NCBI GenBank assembly: GCA_963970005.1
Contig: CAXAMN010000015.1
Coordinates: 4,804-68,803, forward strand
From: Durusdinium trenchii
Lineage: Eukaryota > Sar > Dinophyceae > Suessiales > Symbiodiniaceae
Length of the DNA stretch: 64,000 nt
Direction of reading: 5' to 3'
This document shows positions 1 to 8,810 of the stretch, piece by piece. The notes below the pieces were generated by a model. The model was not told the DNA's origin and searched no databases. It was given only the letters and a program-made list of their open reading frames with translations. Every line of letters starts with the position of its first letter. The stretch's first letter is position 1. Made by a program: the position numbers and the translations under genes.

Positions 1-5
1 GTGTG

Positions 6-185
6 AAAGGCACCAGGCGTGCCAGAGATAGGCAAGAAACATAAAGAGCAAAGAAAGGGGAGAAAACAAACAGCGCCCCCGCAGATCATTGCCCAACACG
101 ACGCCGCATACCACAGGCAAAGGGCGGGGAAAGGCACCAGGCGTGCCAGGGATAGGCAAGAAACATAAAGAGCAAAGGAAGAGGA
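6..185. repeat. Direct repeat of about 55 bp
   Basis: A segment starting AAAGGCACCAGGCGTGCCA and running through GATAGGCAAGAAACATAAAG at about 6-60 recurs at about 130-185 with a few substitutions. The copies are 124 bp apart. The intervening sequence (61-129) is GC-rich and unrelated. The block continues off the left edge, so a longer tandem array may exist outside the window. No coding potential is visible. Confidence 0.7.
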
Positions 186-260
186 GAAGCACCAGAAAGA
201 AATCATAAAGGACAGGAAGAGGATGGTGAAGGAAAGAAAGATATGAGCCAAAATGAGAGT

Positions 261-375
261 GGACGAGGGGGGATTCCAACCACCCAATCTTTGGGCCAAT
301 TTTGAGGGAAGGAGGCTCGAGGTTCTTCCATGCCTCAGGAGAGGCCCAACGCCTTAACCATTAGGCCACTGGCCC
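261..375 (-). tRNA. Intron-bearing tRNA-like gene or pseudogene
   Basis: Read on the minus strand, 375 to 261 begins with an acceptor-like GGGCCAG and a canonical A box (TGGCCTAATGG with the D arm closing as AAGGC). It ends with a T-arm/B-box-like GGTTGGAATCC, one base from the consensus GGTTCGAATCC, and a 3' CTCGTCC that pairs with the acceptor at 6 of 7 positions. The anticodon stem halves (TTGGGCC and GGCCCAA) are perfectly complementary but about 45 nt apart, so an intron would be required. A T-run (TTTT) follows within 15 nt on the minus strand, as for an RNA polymerase III terminator. The anticodon cannot be fixed; CTC (Glu) is one reading. A tRNA pseudogene or the head of a tRNA-derived SINE are alternatives. 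Confidence 0.42.
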
Positions 376-802
376 ACTGTCTCTATGCTTTTCGATTTCC
401 TGTCCTGCACTTTGTGCATGAGTTTTCAAGGGCCACACTGGGGCTTAAGGTTTGTGTGTGTACTCCATGTTTGCTGTCAGGGGCCTTGGTTTCAACATTT
501 GCCGTGCTCTCTTCTGCCTACTTTGGTGATGCAGTGACAGATCATGTCTCTAGGGGTTCCGTGTTGTTTTTTGGGTTCCCCGATTTTTCGAAAAAAAACT
601 CTTAACCCATTAAACCTAGGCCATCCACTTCTTTCGGGGTCGGCGGCTGCCAGGCGCTAGCCTGGTTAAATAACTCTGGAAACATTGTTTTGATTCTTCC
701 AGCCCACTTGTTTTTTCCCCCACGCCCAAGTGTTCCTTCAAGCTTTGAATTGACGGGAAATTCTTTTGAGAGAGATCTGCGGCAGCACAGCCTCCTTTCC
801 TC
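376..802. other. Spacer without recognised gene
   Basis: This stretch holds only short chance open frames, including an A-run near 590-600. It lies between the tRNA-like gene and the 3' end of the long minus-strand ORF, so it should contain that gene's 3' flank. No poly(A) signal could be recognised; dinoflagellate genes often lack AATAAA. Confidence 0.4.
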
Positions 803-3646
803 TCAGTTCATACTGAAATAACAACAACTGTATACAAAAGATGTTGGATGCTTCTCATGGTTTGATGTCATGTGTTCTGACCCTTCCAAACGCCTAAGCC
901 TGCCACAGCGACACAAATTGCAACTGGGCACCTCATCGACGACCTTCTTCACATCGTGTGCAGTGAAGTCACGCAACGCAGCAAGGGCCTTGAGTTTCGT
1001 GTCCACTGAAACGAAGGGCATAGCAGAAAGAACGATAGAGAACTGGTCCACGATGTTGATTAAGCGTATTCTTTTCTCCGGAGATGCAAATGGACCAAAA
1101 TTAATCTTCATCGCTAGCTCCAAGTTATTGTCCTCCAAAAGCCCTTGGATGTTAAAATTCACCATTCCAGGATTTTTGAAACTAAATAGCTGGAAATAAT
1201 CTGCCTTGGCCGATGTCAGAAGACTCATTTTCATGCGCTCTGATGCATTTGTTCCATGAAGCTCCTTGGTCTTGGTGATATTCAACTCCTTTCCATAATT
1301 GATTGATGCAAGGTAAAGCTCCTCAACTTCTTCCTCCCAGTAAAGATCACCACTGTCAGCACTCTTCTTGGCCCGCTTCCTGGCTTCATTCGAAGACTGC
1401 GACACTTCTACCAATGAAGACGTTCTGGACATGGGTTCCAAAGTGCGGTCATCCTCAACAGCATGAGACCCAGTGGCAACACCAATGGGATTGCGCCAGG
1501 TTTCATGCGCCTGGAAAGTATTCTGCGCCTCAAAAGTTGTGTGGCCAAAGCGCTTGGTCAGGCGAAGGGTTCGGCTAAAGAGGAGAACGCCCCCAGATTT
1601 GATCTCTGTCCGTAGAACACTGAGATCCAAACCGCCTGGCTGCTTGTCTGGCCAACAGACTACAGTGTCTAAAGCTGCCAAAGGTGCTGGCATCAGATCA
1701 AATTCCAGACCTCCCACAAAAGCTAGCGCAGGCTGCATGGCCAAAGAATAGCTGACAGTCACACATTTCTCAACAGACATCTCCCAGGTGTAGAACGAAT
1801 AACCTTGCCACTTGTCCCAATGATCTTTCATCCAAGAATTGTCACACGGCACTGCCCAAGGTTCCAGCTGGATGAAGTCATCCTCATGATTCACCTGCCA
1901 GTCTGCTTTCGTGGCCTGCTGGTTGCTACCGTGCTTGTTCTTTGGTGCGAAAGCCAAACAAGAACTGGTGTCAATTTCTTTCCCATCGAACTGTGTGATA
2001 AGCTTTGTGGCATAGTTCCCCTCTTGGTCATGGACCTCAAAGCTGATGGATCCAGAAGGATCCTCATCTCCTTCCGTCTGCAACCCTGACATTTTGTTGC
2101 GTTGCAATGCACTTTTCGTGAGTTTTTTGGACCGTGAAGTTTGTGAGTGGGCCTTGATCACCAGGTTCTTGCTTGAGTGATGAATCACTGGTGGTGCACC
2201 AGCTGCAGGGAACTTGGACTCTACAGCTTGCTGGACGAGGGATTGCTTGTCTTCCAAGACCTGACGGACCACAGTCGCAGCTACTTTGGCAAAGACCTCA
2301 ATGAACTCACTGAGCATATCACTCAATCTGTTCAAGGTACTCAATGGAGGAACCAGCTCAATGATCTTGAAACCAAAACATTTGATCACCTCTACAGGTG
2401 AGCCAATGGTAGCACAGTTCACAAGTTCAGTGCCCATGGAAATCATTGCTTTGATGGGTGCAATGCCAAAACCCACTACTGTTTTCAGGGGTTCTGGCCA
2501 GCTCAAATCAGTGTTTCCAAAGTTGAAATCGAAGAGCGTACAGGTCTGTCCCATCAAACGGACCCAACACTTTTGTCGGCCCCAATCCACCCTGAGACCA
2601 TTGGAATCCACATCCATGCTAGGGTATCGGTTTTCATCACATCCAGCATTCCAATCCGTGAAGCCACGAATCAAAATATCCACTGCCATTTCCACGGAGT
2701 CAATGACAGTATTGGCCACAAACGAGACTTGATCTGCTGCCGATTCATAGGCATCTCCTAAAGCATCACCCACTAAGCCAGTACCATCAGTCACAGCATC
2801 TCCAACATCGTCAACTTCATCCACAACATCATCAATGACCTTGGAAGCCACTGTTGAATCCAAGGACTTCTTGGAGTCATTGACTCTTGATGCTTGAATC
2901 TTTTGCCGTTGGAGCAAAGAACTTTCTTTGCTCTTGGATATTTTGTGCTCAGAATGTCGTGCTTTGGCTCCAAAGTCTCGGTTTTCCCGCTGGCGATTGT
3001 GCTTGTCAAGAACCTTCTTCAAGACCTCGACTGCATTCTGAGTCTTCGCCTTTGATTGTATCTCGGAAGCTGCTTCGGTGCTGTTGTGCTCATCCGACAT
3101 ATGTTTGCTCTTCCATTCATTCAACTTGTGAATTTCAATCTGCTGAAGCTCGACAATGGTTTCCAGCTGGGCTACCTTGAGCATCAAAAACTCCAAATTG
3201 GCGCCGAGCTGCCCAAAGCCATGCTTGCTCTGATCAGTCTGATTGGTGTGATTTTCCAAATTCGGGATACTGGCTGCCTCCTTGATATCATTTGCCAAAT
3301 TCTCACTGATGGCTTCTTCCAACTTCTCATATGTCTCATTGCTGGCATTCTCCGTGAGGTTGGTGAGATTGATGGGCACATCCATTGTGGCCAACTCCGA
3401 CTTCACTGCGTTCACTACCAGCAAAGAAACTGAAGTTGCTGGACATGCACCTTCAGGACCACACGCTGAGGCCAAACTGGCCAGGAGGCCAAGGCTAGCA
3501 AAGAAATTATGGAAATCTGCGAATCCCATCGGAAACGAGTCGATACGAGTAATGAGGTTTGCGCCCGGGCACACGTTGAGCCGAGGCTGTTCCAGTATGC
3601 TTCTTGCAAGAAAATCAGTTAAACGCATGCCCTTGCCTAATAGCAT
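803..3646 (-). CDS. Putative secreted, N-glycosylated protein of unknown function
   Basis: This is an uninterrupted 947-codon frame, far beyond chance in sequence of this composition. Family not recognised. The first Met gives a 39-residue leader before a second Met (residue 40, near 3529). That second Met is followed by a hydrophobic stretch (FFASLGLLASLASACGPEG) that looks like a cleavable signal peptide, so 3529 may be the true start or the 5' end may be spliced. Next come many NxT/NxS sequons (residues about 95-140), a coiled coil around residues 145-180 (LEFLMLKVAQLETIVELQQ) and a basic, Ser/Lys-rich stretch. After these are a DDVVDEVDDVGDAV-type acidic segment and a Cys/Trp-containing globular half. 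The C terminus has a Cys cluster (CNLCRCGRLRR). A surface or secreted protein is inferred. No intron is visible. Confidence 0.72.
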   Translation of the reverse strand: MLLGKGMRLTDFLARSILEQPRLNVCPGANLITRIDSFPMGFADFHNFFASLGLLASLASACGPEGACPATSVSLLVVNAVKSELATMDVPINLTNLTENASNETYEKLEEAISENLANDIKEAASIPNLENHTNQTDQSKHGFGQLGANLEFLMLKVAQLETIVELQQIEIHKLNEWKSKHMSDEHNSTEAASEIQSKAKTQNAVEVLKKVLDKHNRQRENRDFGAKARHSEHKISKSKESSLLQRQKIQASRVNDSKKSLDSTVASKVIDDVVDEVDDVGDAVTDGTGLVGDALGDAYESAADQVSFVANTVIDSVEMAVDILIRGFTDWNAGCDENRYPSMDVDSNGLRVDWGRQKCWVRLMGQTCTLFDFNFGNTDLSWPEPLKTVVGFGIAPIKAMISMGTELVNCATIGSPVEVIKCFGFKIIELVPPLSTLNRLSDMLSEFIEVFAKVAATVVRQVLEDKQSLVQQAVESKFPAAGAPPVIHHSSKNLVIKAHSQTSRSKKLTKSALQRNKMSGLQTEGDEDPSGSISFEVHDQEGNYATKLITQFDGKEIDTSSCLAFAPKNKHGSNQQATKADWQVNHEDDFIQLEPWAVPCDNSWMKDHWDKWQGYSFYTWEMSVEKCVTVSYSLAMQPALAFVGGLEFDLMPAPLAALDTVVCWPDKQPGGLDLSVLRTEIKSGGVLLFSRTLRLTKRFGHTTFEAQNTFQAHETWRNPIGVATGSHAVEDDRTLEPMSRTSSLVEVSQSSNEARKRAKKSADSGDLYWEEEVEELYLASINYGKELNITKTKELHGTNASERMKMSLLTSAKADYFQLFSFKNPGMVNFNIQGLLEDNNLELAMKINFGPFASPEKRIRLINIVDQFSIVLSAMPFVSVDTKLKALAALRDFTAHDVKKVVDEVPSCNLCRCGRLRRLEGSEHMTSNHEKHPTSFVYSCCYFSMN

Positions 3647-4626
3647 CCGCTTAAGGCATCAACAGCGCTGACTGTGTCTGGAAAAAAAACACTTTGCAAA
3701 AACATGCCAAGATCCAGGCAATGCTACGCTGCAGCAAGATTTCTGAGGGCAAATGCCAGGACAGGTCAAACGATGTTCGTGAAATATGTGTGCAAGGAAG
3801 AGAAACTGTAGATTGCGGTTCGTAGACCTTACACAGCCTGAAGAAAGGTCCAGAACGGCTCCAGAAAGCGACCGAGCGGGCATGAAAGGCCCAAGAGCCG
3901 AATTTTAAATACAGACGGTCCTCCAGCCAGGCAAAGATCGCAGCACAAGGGACACCAACGGACATCAAACACGATTGCAAGTTGGTCGAAACAGGGTTTA
4001 AATATGTTTAAACCTATATATATATATAGCCTATATGTAATAAGCCTAGGAAAACCCATAGTAGCCTTGACGAAGACACCATCAAACCTGAACGGGACAT
4101 GAACACAAGCACCCACATTTCAAGTGCAACAGAAACATCACTGACCAAACCCGTGACCAAGTCACAAATATATACTCAGGGCACCGCCAAAGTCTCTATA
4201 AACATATCATTCACATGCTATAAAGCTTGGCGGGATCACAATGTGATGTCAACGGTTGTTTTCTTTGCTGAAGCCCTCTTGCTGACCGACTTTGCAGCAC
4301 CGATGCTTACTCGCAGTGAAAACAGCTAGCACCCACGCAACACTGACTCATTTCTTTGTGCCTTGGTATGGGAGCGGCCCCCCCACCACTGACTTGCCCT
4401 TGAAGCCATGGTGCCTCGTGGATCGTGACTCAGCGCGCAGCTGACGCGCAAGAGGGGAGAGCTGTGGGGAGGACAAGGGAATCTGTCCCAAATGCCCGTG
4501 GATGTGGGAACATGCCGTGGTCAGGTTGCCACACCACCAACGATGCAGTGGAATCCATGGGCCATGAGCCGCATGTCTTTTCCACTATGTCTGGATCAGG
4601 TTCATGGTCAAAAAGTCCTCAGGTGA
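3647..4626. other. Intergenic or intronic spacer with short TA repeat
   Basis: No gene is supported. Position 4014-4028 is a small TA dinucleotide tract (tatatatatatag). Short frames on both strands overlap each other without protein-like composition. The stretch presumably includes the promoter and 5' end of the minus-strand secreted-protein gene, but no promoter motif can be named for dinoflagellates. Confidence 0.4.
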
Positions 4627-4947
4627 AGCTGGTCCGAAGGAAAGAAGGAAAGACCGAAGCCCTCAAAGAAGGAGGATGAAGCTCAGAAGAAGGCAGCCTA
4701 TGAAAGAAAGACAAAGAAGAACAAGACAAGACCTTCATTGGGTGACCCATCTGATGATCTTGATGAGCCGGACGGCAAAGAGGATGAAGATTTTGAGAAT
4801 TACACGACGGTAGGAACCTCAGAAATCAAGTCAGACTGCAGGCAGAGGCCCCGCAGCTATTCGGGATTGGTGAAGATTGAGGAGCGCTATGGCGATCGAT
4901 CCCCCTATGTCAAGTGGAAGAGGACCAGGCTCATCCATGCTCAATAA
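4627..4947 (+). CDS. Possible exon of a charged, disordered protein
   Basis: The frame beginning after a stop at 4624 encodes a Lys/Glu-rich stretch (ERPKPSKKEDEAQKKAAYER) followed by an acidic segment (SDDLDEPDGKEDEDFENYTT) and a short basic tail ending RLIHAQ with a stop at 4945-4947. The composition is non-random and in one frame for about 106 codons. No start codon or confirmed splice acceptor was found, so it would be a 3' exon if real. Function unknown. It could also be a decayed gene fragment. Confidence 0.25.
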   Translation, partial: SWSEGKKERPKPSKKEDEAQKKAAYERKTKKNKTRPSLGDPSDDLDEPDGKEDEDFENYTTVGTSEIKSDCRQRPRSYSGLVKIEERYGDRSPYVKWKRTRLIHAQ

Positions 4948-5439
4948 CACTTGTATATTGCCTAGAACCCTGTGAGCTTGCGATGCTGGTGTACCTTTTC
5001 AGGAGAAAGGAAGTTCGGGATGTGGTGGAACGACACCCCATTACAGCACACACACCGACAGTGGTGGCTTGGACGTCCTGCAGAGGGTGGAGTGATGTCT
5101 ATGTGTAGATATACTGTAACTTCATATGTTCATAATGATTCATATAAAACACGTTGGCTTGAGTTGGGCTCGAGACCTCCGCAGGTACCTGGTGGTTGCG
5201 TTAAAGTTTCTTCACATACCGACAAGGTACCAGGAGATCGTGCGCGATGGGTTAGCTGCATTTTTCCAATCAGATTGCGCGGACTCTTCCATAGAGTAAA
5301 ACATGCTGCTACGCTGAACGCACCGAGGAGTCAAACCGAAAACATTTGTGAAAACACTGTGCCATGGCAACAATGAAGTGCCAGCTTGTTCAAACACGTG
5401 AAATAGAGTTGTGAAAAGTGCGCAAGCCGGCTTGGGCAG

Positions 5440-5733
5440 GTGGCTTTCGCTATCTATCGCTTGTTCATACAATGCATCCTCCAACCAAGAATGAAACAAC
5501 TTCAAGGTCGCATAGAGAAGAGTCCGGTGGAATGTCAGCGCTCGATTCCAATAACCCAACAGCCTCCCACACTTTGCGAATCATCAAAAACAAAAGTACT
5601 GTATGCAGTGACAGAGTCATATCTCCACCTACTGGTGCAGGATTGGTTCCCTGGGTGTGGAGCCTTGCGAAGCTTGAAGACCACAGCCATGATTTGCCAT
5701 GAGATTTGTGAAGCAGTGGGTTGTCCAACTTGA
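5440..5733 (+). CDS. Possible 3'-terminal host exon
   Basis: An acceptor-like GGGCAG precedes a 97-codon frame that reads like folded protein (AFAIYRLFIQCILQPRMKQL, later SYLHLLVQDWFPGCGALR) and ends at a TGA. No domain was recognised. The upstream exon was not identified; candidate short frames lie at 4970-5376. The sequence is not repeated elsewhere in the window. Confidence 0.3.
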   Translation: MAFAIYRLFIQCILQPRMKQLQGRIEKSPVECQRSIPITQQPPTLCESSKTKVLYAVTESYLHLLVQDWFPGCGALRSLKTTAMICHEICEAVGCPT

Positions 5734-6789
5734 GATTGGGACTTGGGCTTAGCGTTTGGTGATGGTTAGACTGCTATACAGCTGCCGTTGCCTGGCAAGC
5801 TCTTGGAGTTCCAAGATCAGTTTCCGTTTTTTCAGCTCAGCATGTTTTTGATCTCTGGAAGAGGGAGCGTTCTTTCATGGTTCTGTGCCCGACTGATTGC
5901 GAACTGCGAAGAGGGAATGCAATGGCAATAACAAACAATGCCGGCCTGATGTGTGGCTAGCTGGTCGAGCACAACACAAACATTCCTGGCCAACACAGTG
6001 CGAAGGCTTCATCACAAGGCAAAAGCTGTGATATCCCACTGTTTACAGTTTACACACACATGGTAAATATCCCGCTCGTGGAAGAGTCCAAGAGCCGTTG
6101 TTAAATAAGTAAACAAGCACCTGTGCTGTGTCTGTTTGGTTAAACGTTCAAACTGTTTGAGGACTTGCGTCAGGAAATTGGAGGTCTGCAGTTGATACTG
6201 TTTGAGCATCTCGTGCCAGAAGAGAAATGGTATGAGTTAAACATTCCTGGCCAAGGTTCTCTCTGGACTTGTCATGTGTCACTAGCCCTCGAAGCTTCTA
6301 GTCAACATGTCATTGTGCATTTCATTTCAGCATGGGATGTTGAATCCACAGAAGTGCATGACAAGGACCTGCATACTCTTTGGTGCAGCTGACGAAGCAA
6401 CTCACAGTCTAAGAATCTACGCCGGTCTGATCTCAGAAGGCCCAAGGAGTCCTTCCTTCGCCAATGCCACCCCTGCTGCAATGAGCAGGGGGATGACATT
6501 CCTGGTTCAAGCAAAGGTGCAGCTCCGCTTGCTCTCACGTGCGCACGGCTTGATTTGAGTTCAAAAGAACAGGGAAATGGGAGTCAAGATGAATCGGGAA
6601 TGTCCTCCTCCAACACCACGGCTGTAGTACATGGTGGGTGGATTCATTCCTCACACGTAGGGTGTGCAGTCAGAGACTCTCCCAGGTTTGATGGAGTGTG
6701 GGAAGCTTAGCGGTACCCCCCCAAAACCCACCCTTTTATGTAAAGAACAATTTCTTATAGTAAATAAAGTATTTCCTAAGTCAAAAAAC
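5734..6789. other. Spacer with one weak exon candidate
   Basis: Most of this stretch has no supportable gene. The plus-strand frame 6165-6392 has some protein-like character (LRQEIGGLQLILFEHLVPEE) and could be another exon of the same host locus as 5440-5733, but it has no clear splice borders. Nothing regulatory was recognised. Confidence 0.25.
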
Positions 6790-7080
6790 AATAACAAATG
6801 GCGGTTCCCAAACTGCAGACACCATGACCCCTAGGCCTGTGCAGTTTTGGTACTTTGGTCCCCCTCTAGGGGGCACCAACGTACCAAAGTTCCAAAACTG
6901 CAGACCCCATGACCTGACCATAGCCCCTCTGGGGACATAGGTCTGTGCAGCTTGGATCTTTGGTACTTTGGCACTTTAGTTTTCCAGGTCATGGGGTCTG
7001 CAGTTTTGGTACTTTGCTACTTTGGTTTTCCAGGTCATGGGGCCTGCAGTTTTGGTACTTCGGTACTTTGGTTTTCTATG
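6790..7080. repeat. Cluster of direct and inverted repeats built on AACTGCAGACCCCATGACC
   Basis: The unit GGTCATGGGGTCTGCAGTTT plus TGGTACTTTGGTACTTTGG occurs as two near-tandem direct copies (about 6986-7077). Its reverse complement (ACCAAAGTTCCAAAACTGCAGACCCCATGACC) appears at about 6882-6915, and shorter degenerate copies lie near 6805-6860 and 6925-6985. A perfect mini-inverted repeat, CCCCCTCTAGGGGG, sits at 6860-6873. The RNA or single strand could fold into large hairpins. It resembles the wreck of a small inverted-repeat element or a satellite seed, and no coding frame crosses it. Confidence 0.65.
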
Positions 7081-7445
7081 CCAATTTAAATACAAAAAAT
7101 CACAAGACTGCACAGACCCCGTGAACTGGCCTCAGCCAATATGGAGGAATACCCCAACTACACAGATCCCTTGATTTGTTCTCAGCAACTCTGAAGATAC
7201 CGGTCTATGCAGTTTGCAAACTGTAAAGCTGCAGCCATCCTTTTTGCTTACCTTTTCTCGCCTTACGTGTCCCTGTGCTCATGGCTGTGCCACCTACTGA
7301 ACCACACAGCCCAGTTTGAATATGAGGACGACTTCTGGGAGTGTCTTGGAGCATTCGTTCAATAAACTTTTACTATTCTCATTTGCGTCCATGTCTGAAA
7401 AATGCATTAATGATATCAAATGCAATTTTCAGGTCTGCTTGGAGG
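7081..7445. other. Left flank of element E1, no gene seen
   Basis: This unique-looking sequence leads to the CGGAC target duplication of E1. No open frame of note is present. If E1 landed inside the older element E0, the continuation of E0 should lie here, yet no gag/pol-like coding is recognisable. Confidence 0.35.
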
Positions 7446-7450
7446 CGGAC

Positions 7451-7559
7451 TGTAGTTACAGGCGAACGGCCGACACGAGTCAACAAACCGCACCTGTTTT
7501 CCTTGAGCCAAACATAGGGTAAGTAAGACATGTATTGCACACACTAGCGTGAAACAACA
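7451..7559 (-). repeat. E1 3' LTR with spliced-leader-like motif
   Basis: In element orientation it starts TGTTGTTTCACGC and ends GTAACTACA, giving TG...CA ends. At 7502-7512 it contains, on the sense strand, TTTGGCTCAAG. This is identical to the last 11 nt of the dinoflagellate spliced leader, lying 48-58 nt from the LTR start. Confidence 0.92.
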
Positions 7560-7565
7560 CCCCCC
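7560..7565 (-). promoter_or_regulatory. E1 polypurine tract
   Basis: Six G residues on the sense strand directly abut the TG start of the 3' LTR. This is where plus-strand DNA synthesis would be primed. A short G-rich run (gaaaatggg on the plus strand at 7574-7582) lies just outside. Confidence 0.75.
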
Positions 7566-7978
7566 GATGAACGAAAATGGGAGGAGTGAAGTTATGTACA
7601 GTGCATGAATTAAAGGACCTACAAAGGTATCCGGTCCCCCGGTACGTGCAACGCATCGAACCGGATCGCGCCTTGAGATGGAGAGGATTTTGACCTCAAG
7701 GACGAATCAAACAAAGCACTGTCATGTTTTGATGCTAGTGTTGAACATGTCTGGAAATGATGCATGCAGTCAAGCTCAATGCACAGTGTTATAATGGACT
7801 CTTTTCGGCGCAGCGGAACTGGAAGTGCAATGCCAACCTTTTAGAAAGCAGGAACTAAGCCATCAAGGCACACGCTCCCGCGTGGCGACAATGCACAACA
7901 AAAGAATGTGCGCATCTGGATGCAAGGATTTGGAGCCAAGTACTTCGACTTTAAACTCAAACGAATTAGCTGCTGGTT

Positions 7979-8810
7979 TCAGGCAACCGGTCCCCCGGTG
8001 CGATGAGGGAACGCACAGTGCTCAACGACAGCCGTGTCACCCGTGAATTTCATTCTCTTCTTCACAGGCAACGGCTCCCGCCGTGCGATGTGTCTACCAC
8101 CTGCGCTGACTCCACCAGTCGTTTCCCCGCCAATCGCTGCCGCGACCACGATCATCCTGCCCCAGTCTCGCGAGGATGACCACCAGGAGGACGACGAAGA
8201 TTGCTGCCAGTCTTGTGAAGTGTCACTCCATGCAGCTCCCCGCCAACGATGCTCAGCACTCTCGGCCTGAGACCGCGTCGCTCTTGCCAAACTCTCAGCT
8301 TTGGCCTTTGGGATGACGAGCGCTCTGGTCTCCTTGACAAGATTGATGTTGAGGCCGGGAATGAACTGGGCATCTTCCGCCACGAACACAAGAAGTTCAT
8401 CGAGGACATCGTCTGGGTCATCTTTCTCGCAGCGCCATTCCCCACCAAACCCAAGGATGGCAGGGCGTTTCGGTCCTTGGCAGTAATCTGCAGCGAAGGT
8501 CTCTGGCCGATGGAGGCGATTCTTCCAATAAACAAAGAAGTCCGTCGGCATCACCGCCCTTGGCAATCTCATTCATAAAGATGATCTTGCCGGAGTACCT
8601 GTGGCCGATTCCCTGAGCGATCATCTCACGCGTCCTTGGAGGATCGGGGATGACGGCGTCGGAGAGGCGCTCCAGGAACTGGATGCAAATGGGCGATAAG
8701 TCCTGAGCTGCACAGTTGAACGCATAAAAAGCATCAACAAGCTGCCGTTGCGAAACCGTCAGGCACATCTTCTTCGCCTTCTGGACATGGCTCTTGGCAT
8801 TCGCCTTCAA
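7979..8810 (-). CDS. E1 C-terminal segment of the 3' extension (two frames)
   Basis: Two overlapping minus-strand frames (8810-8418 and 8572-7979) appear to continue the reading frame of the Tpt1-like ORF after a small indel. They encode a helical segment (SQRQLVDAFYAFNCAAQDLS and ICIQFLERLSDAVI), then MNEIAKGGDADGLLCLLEES in the first frame, and a Ser/Trp-rich tail in the second. No family recognised. A similar-sized helical segment follows the zinc ribbon in E4 (LMKLIKSLANATFDINCF), so the region probably belongs to the shared architecture. The last frame ends about 420 bp before the 3' LTR. Confidence 0.4.
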
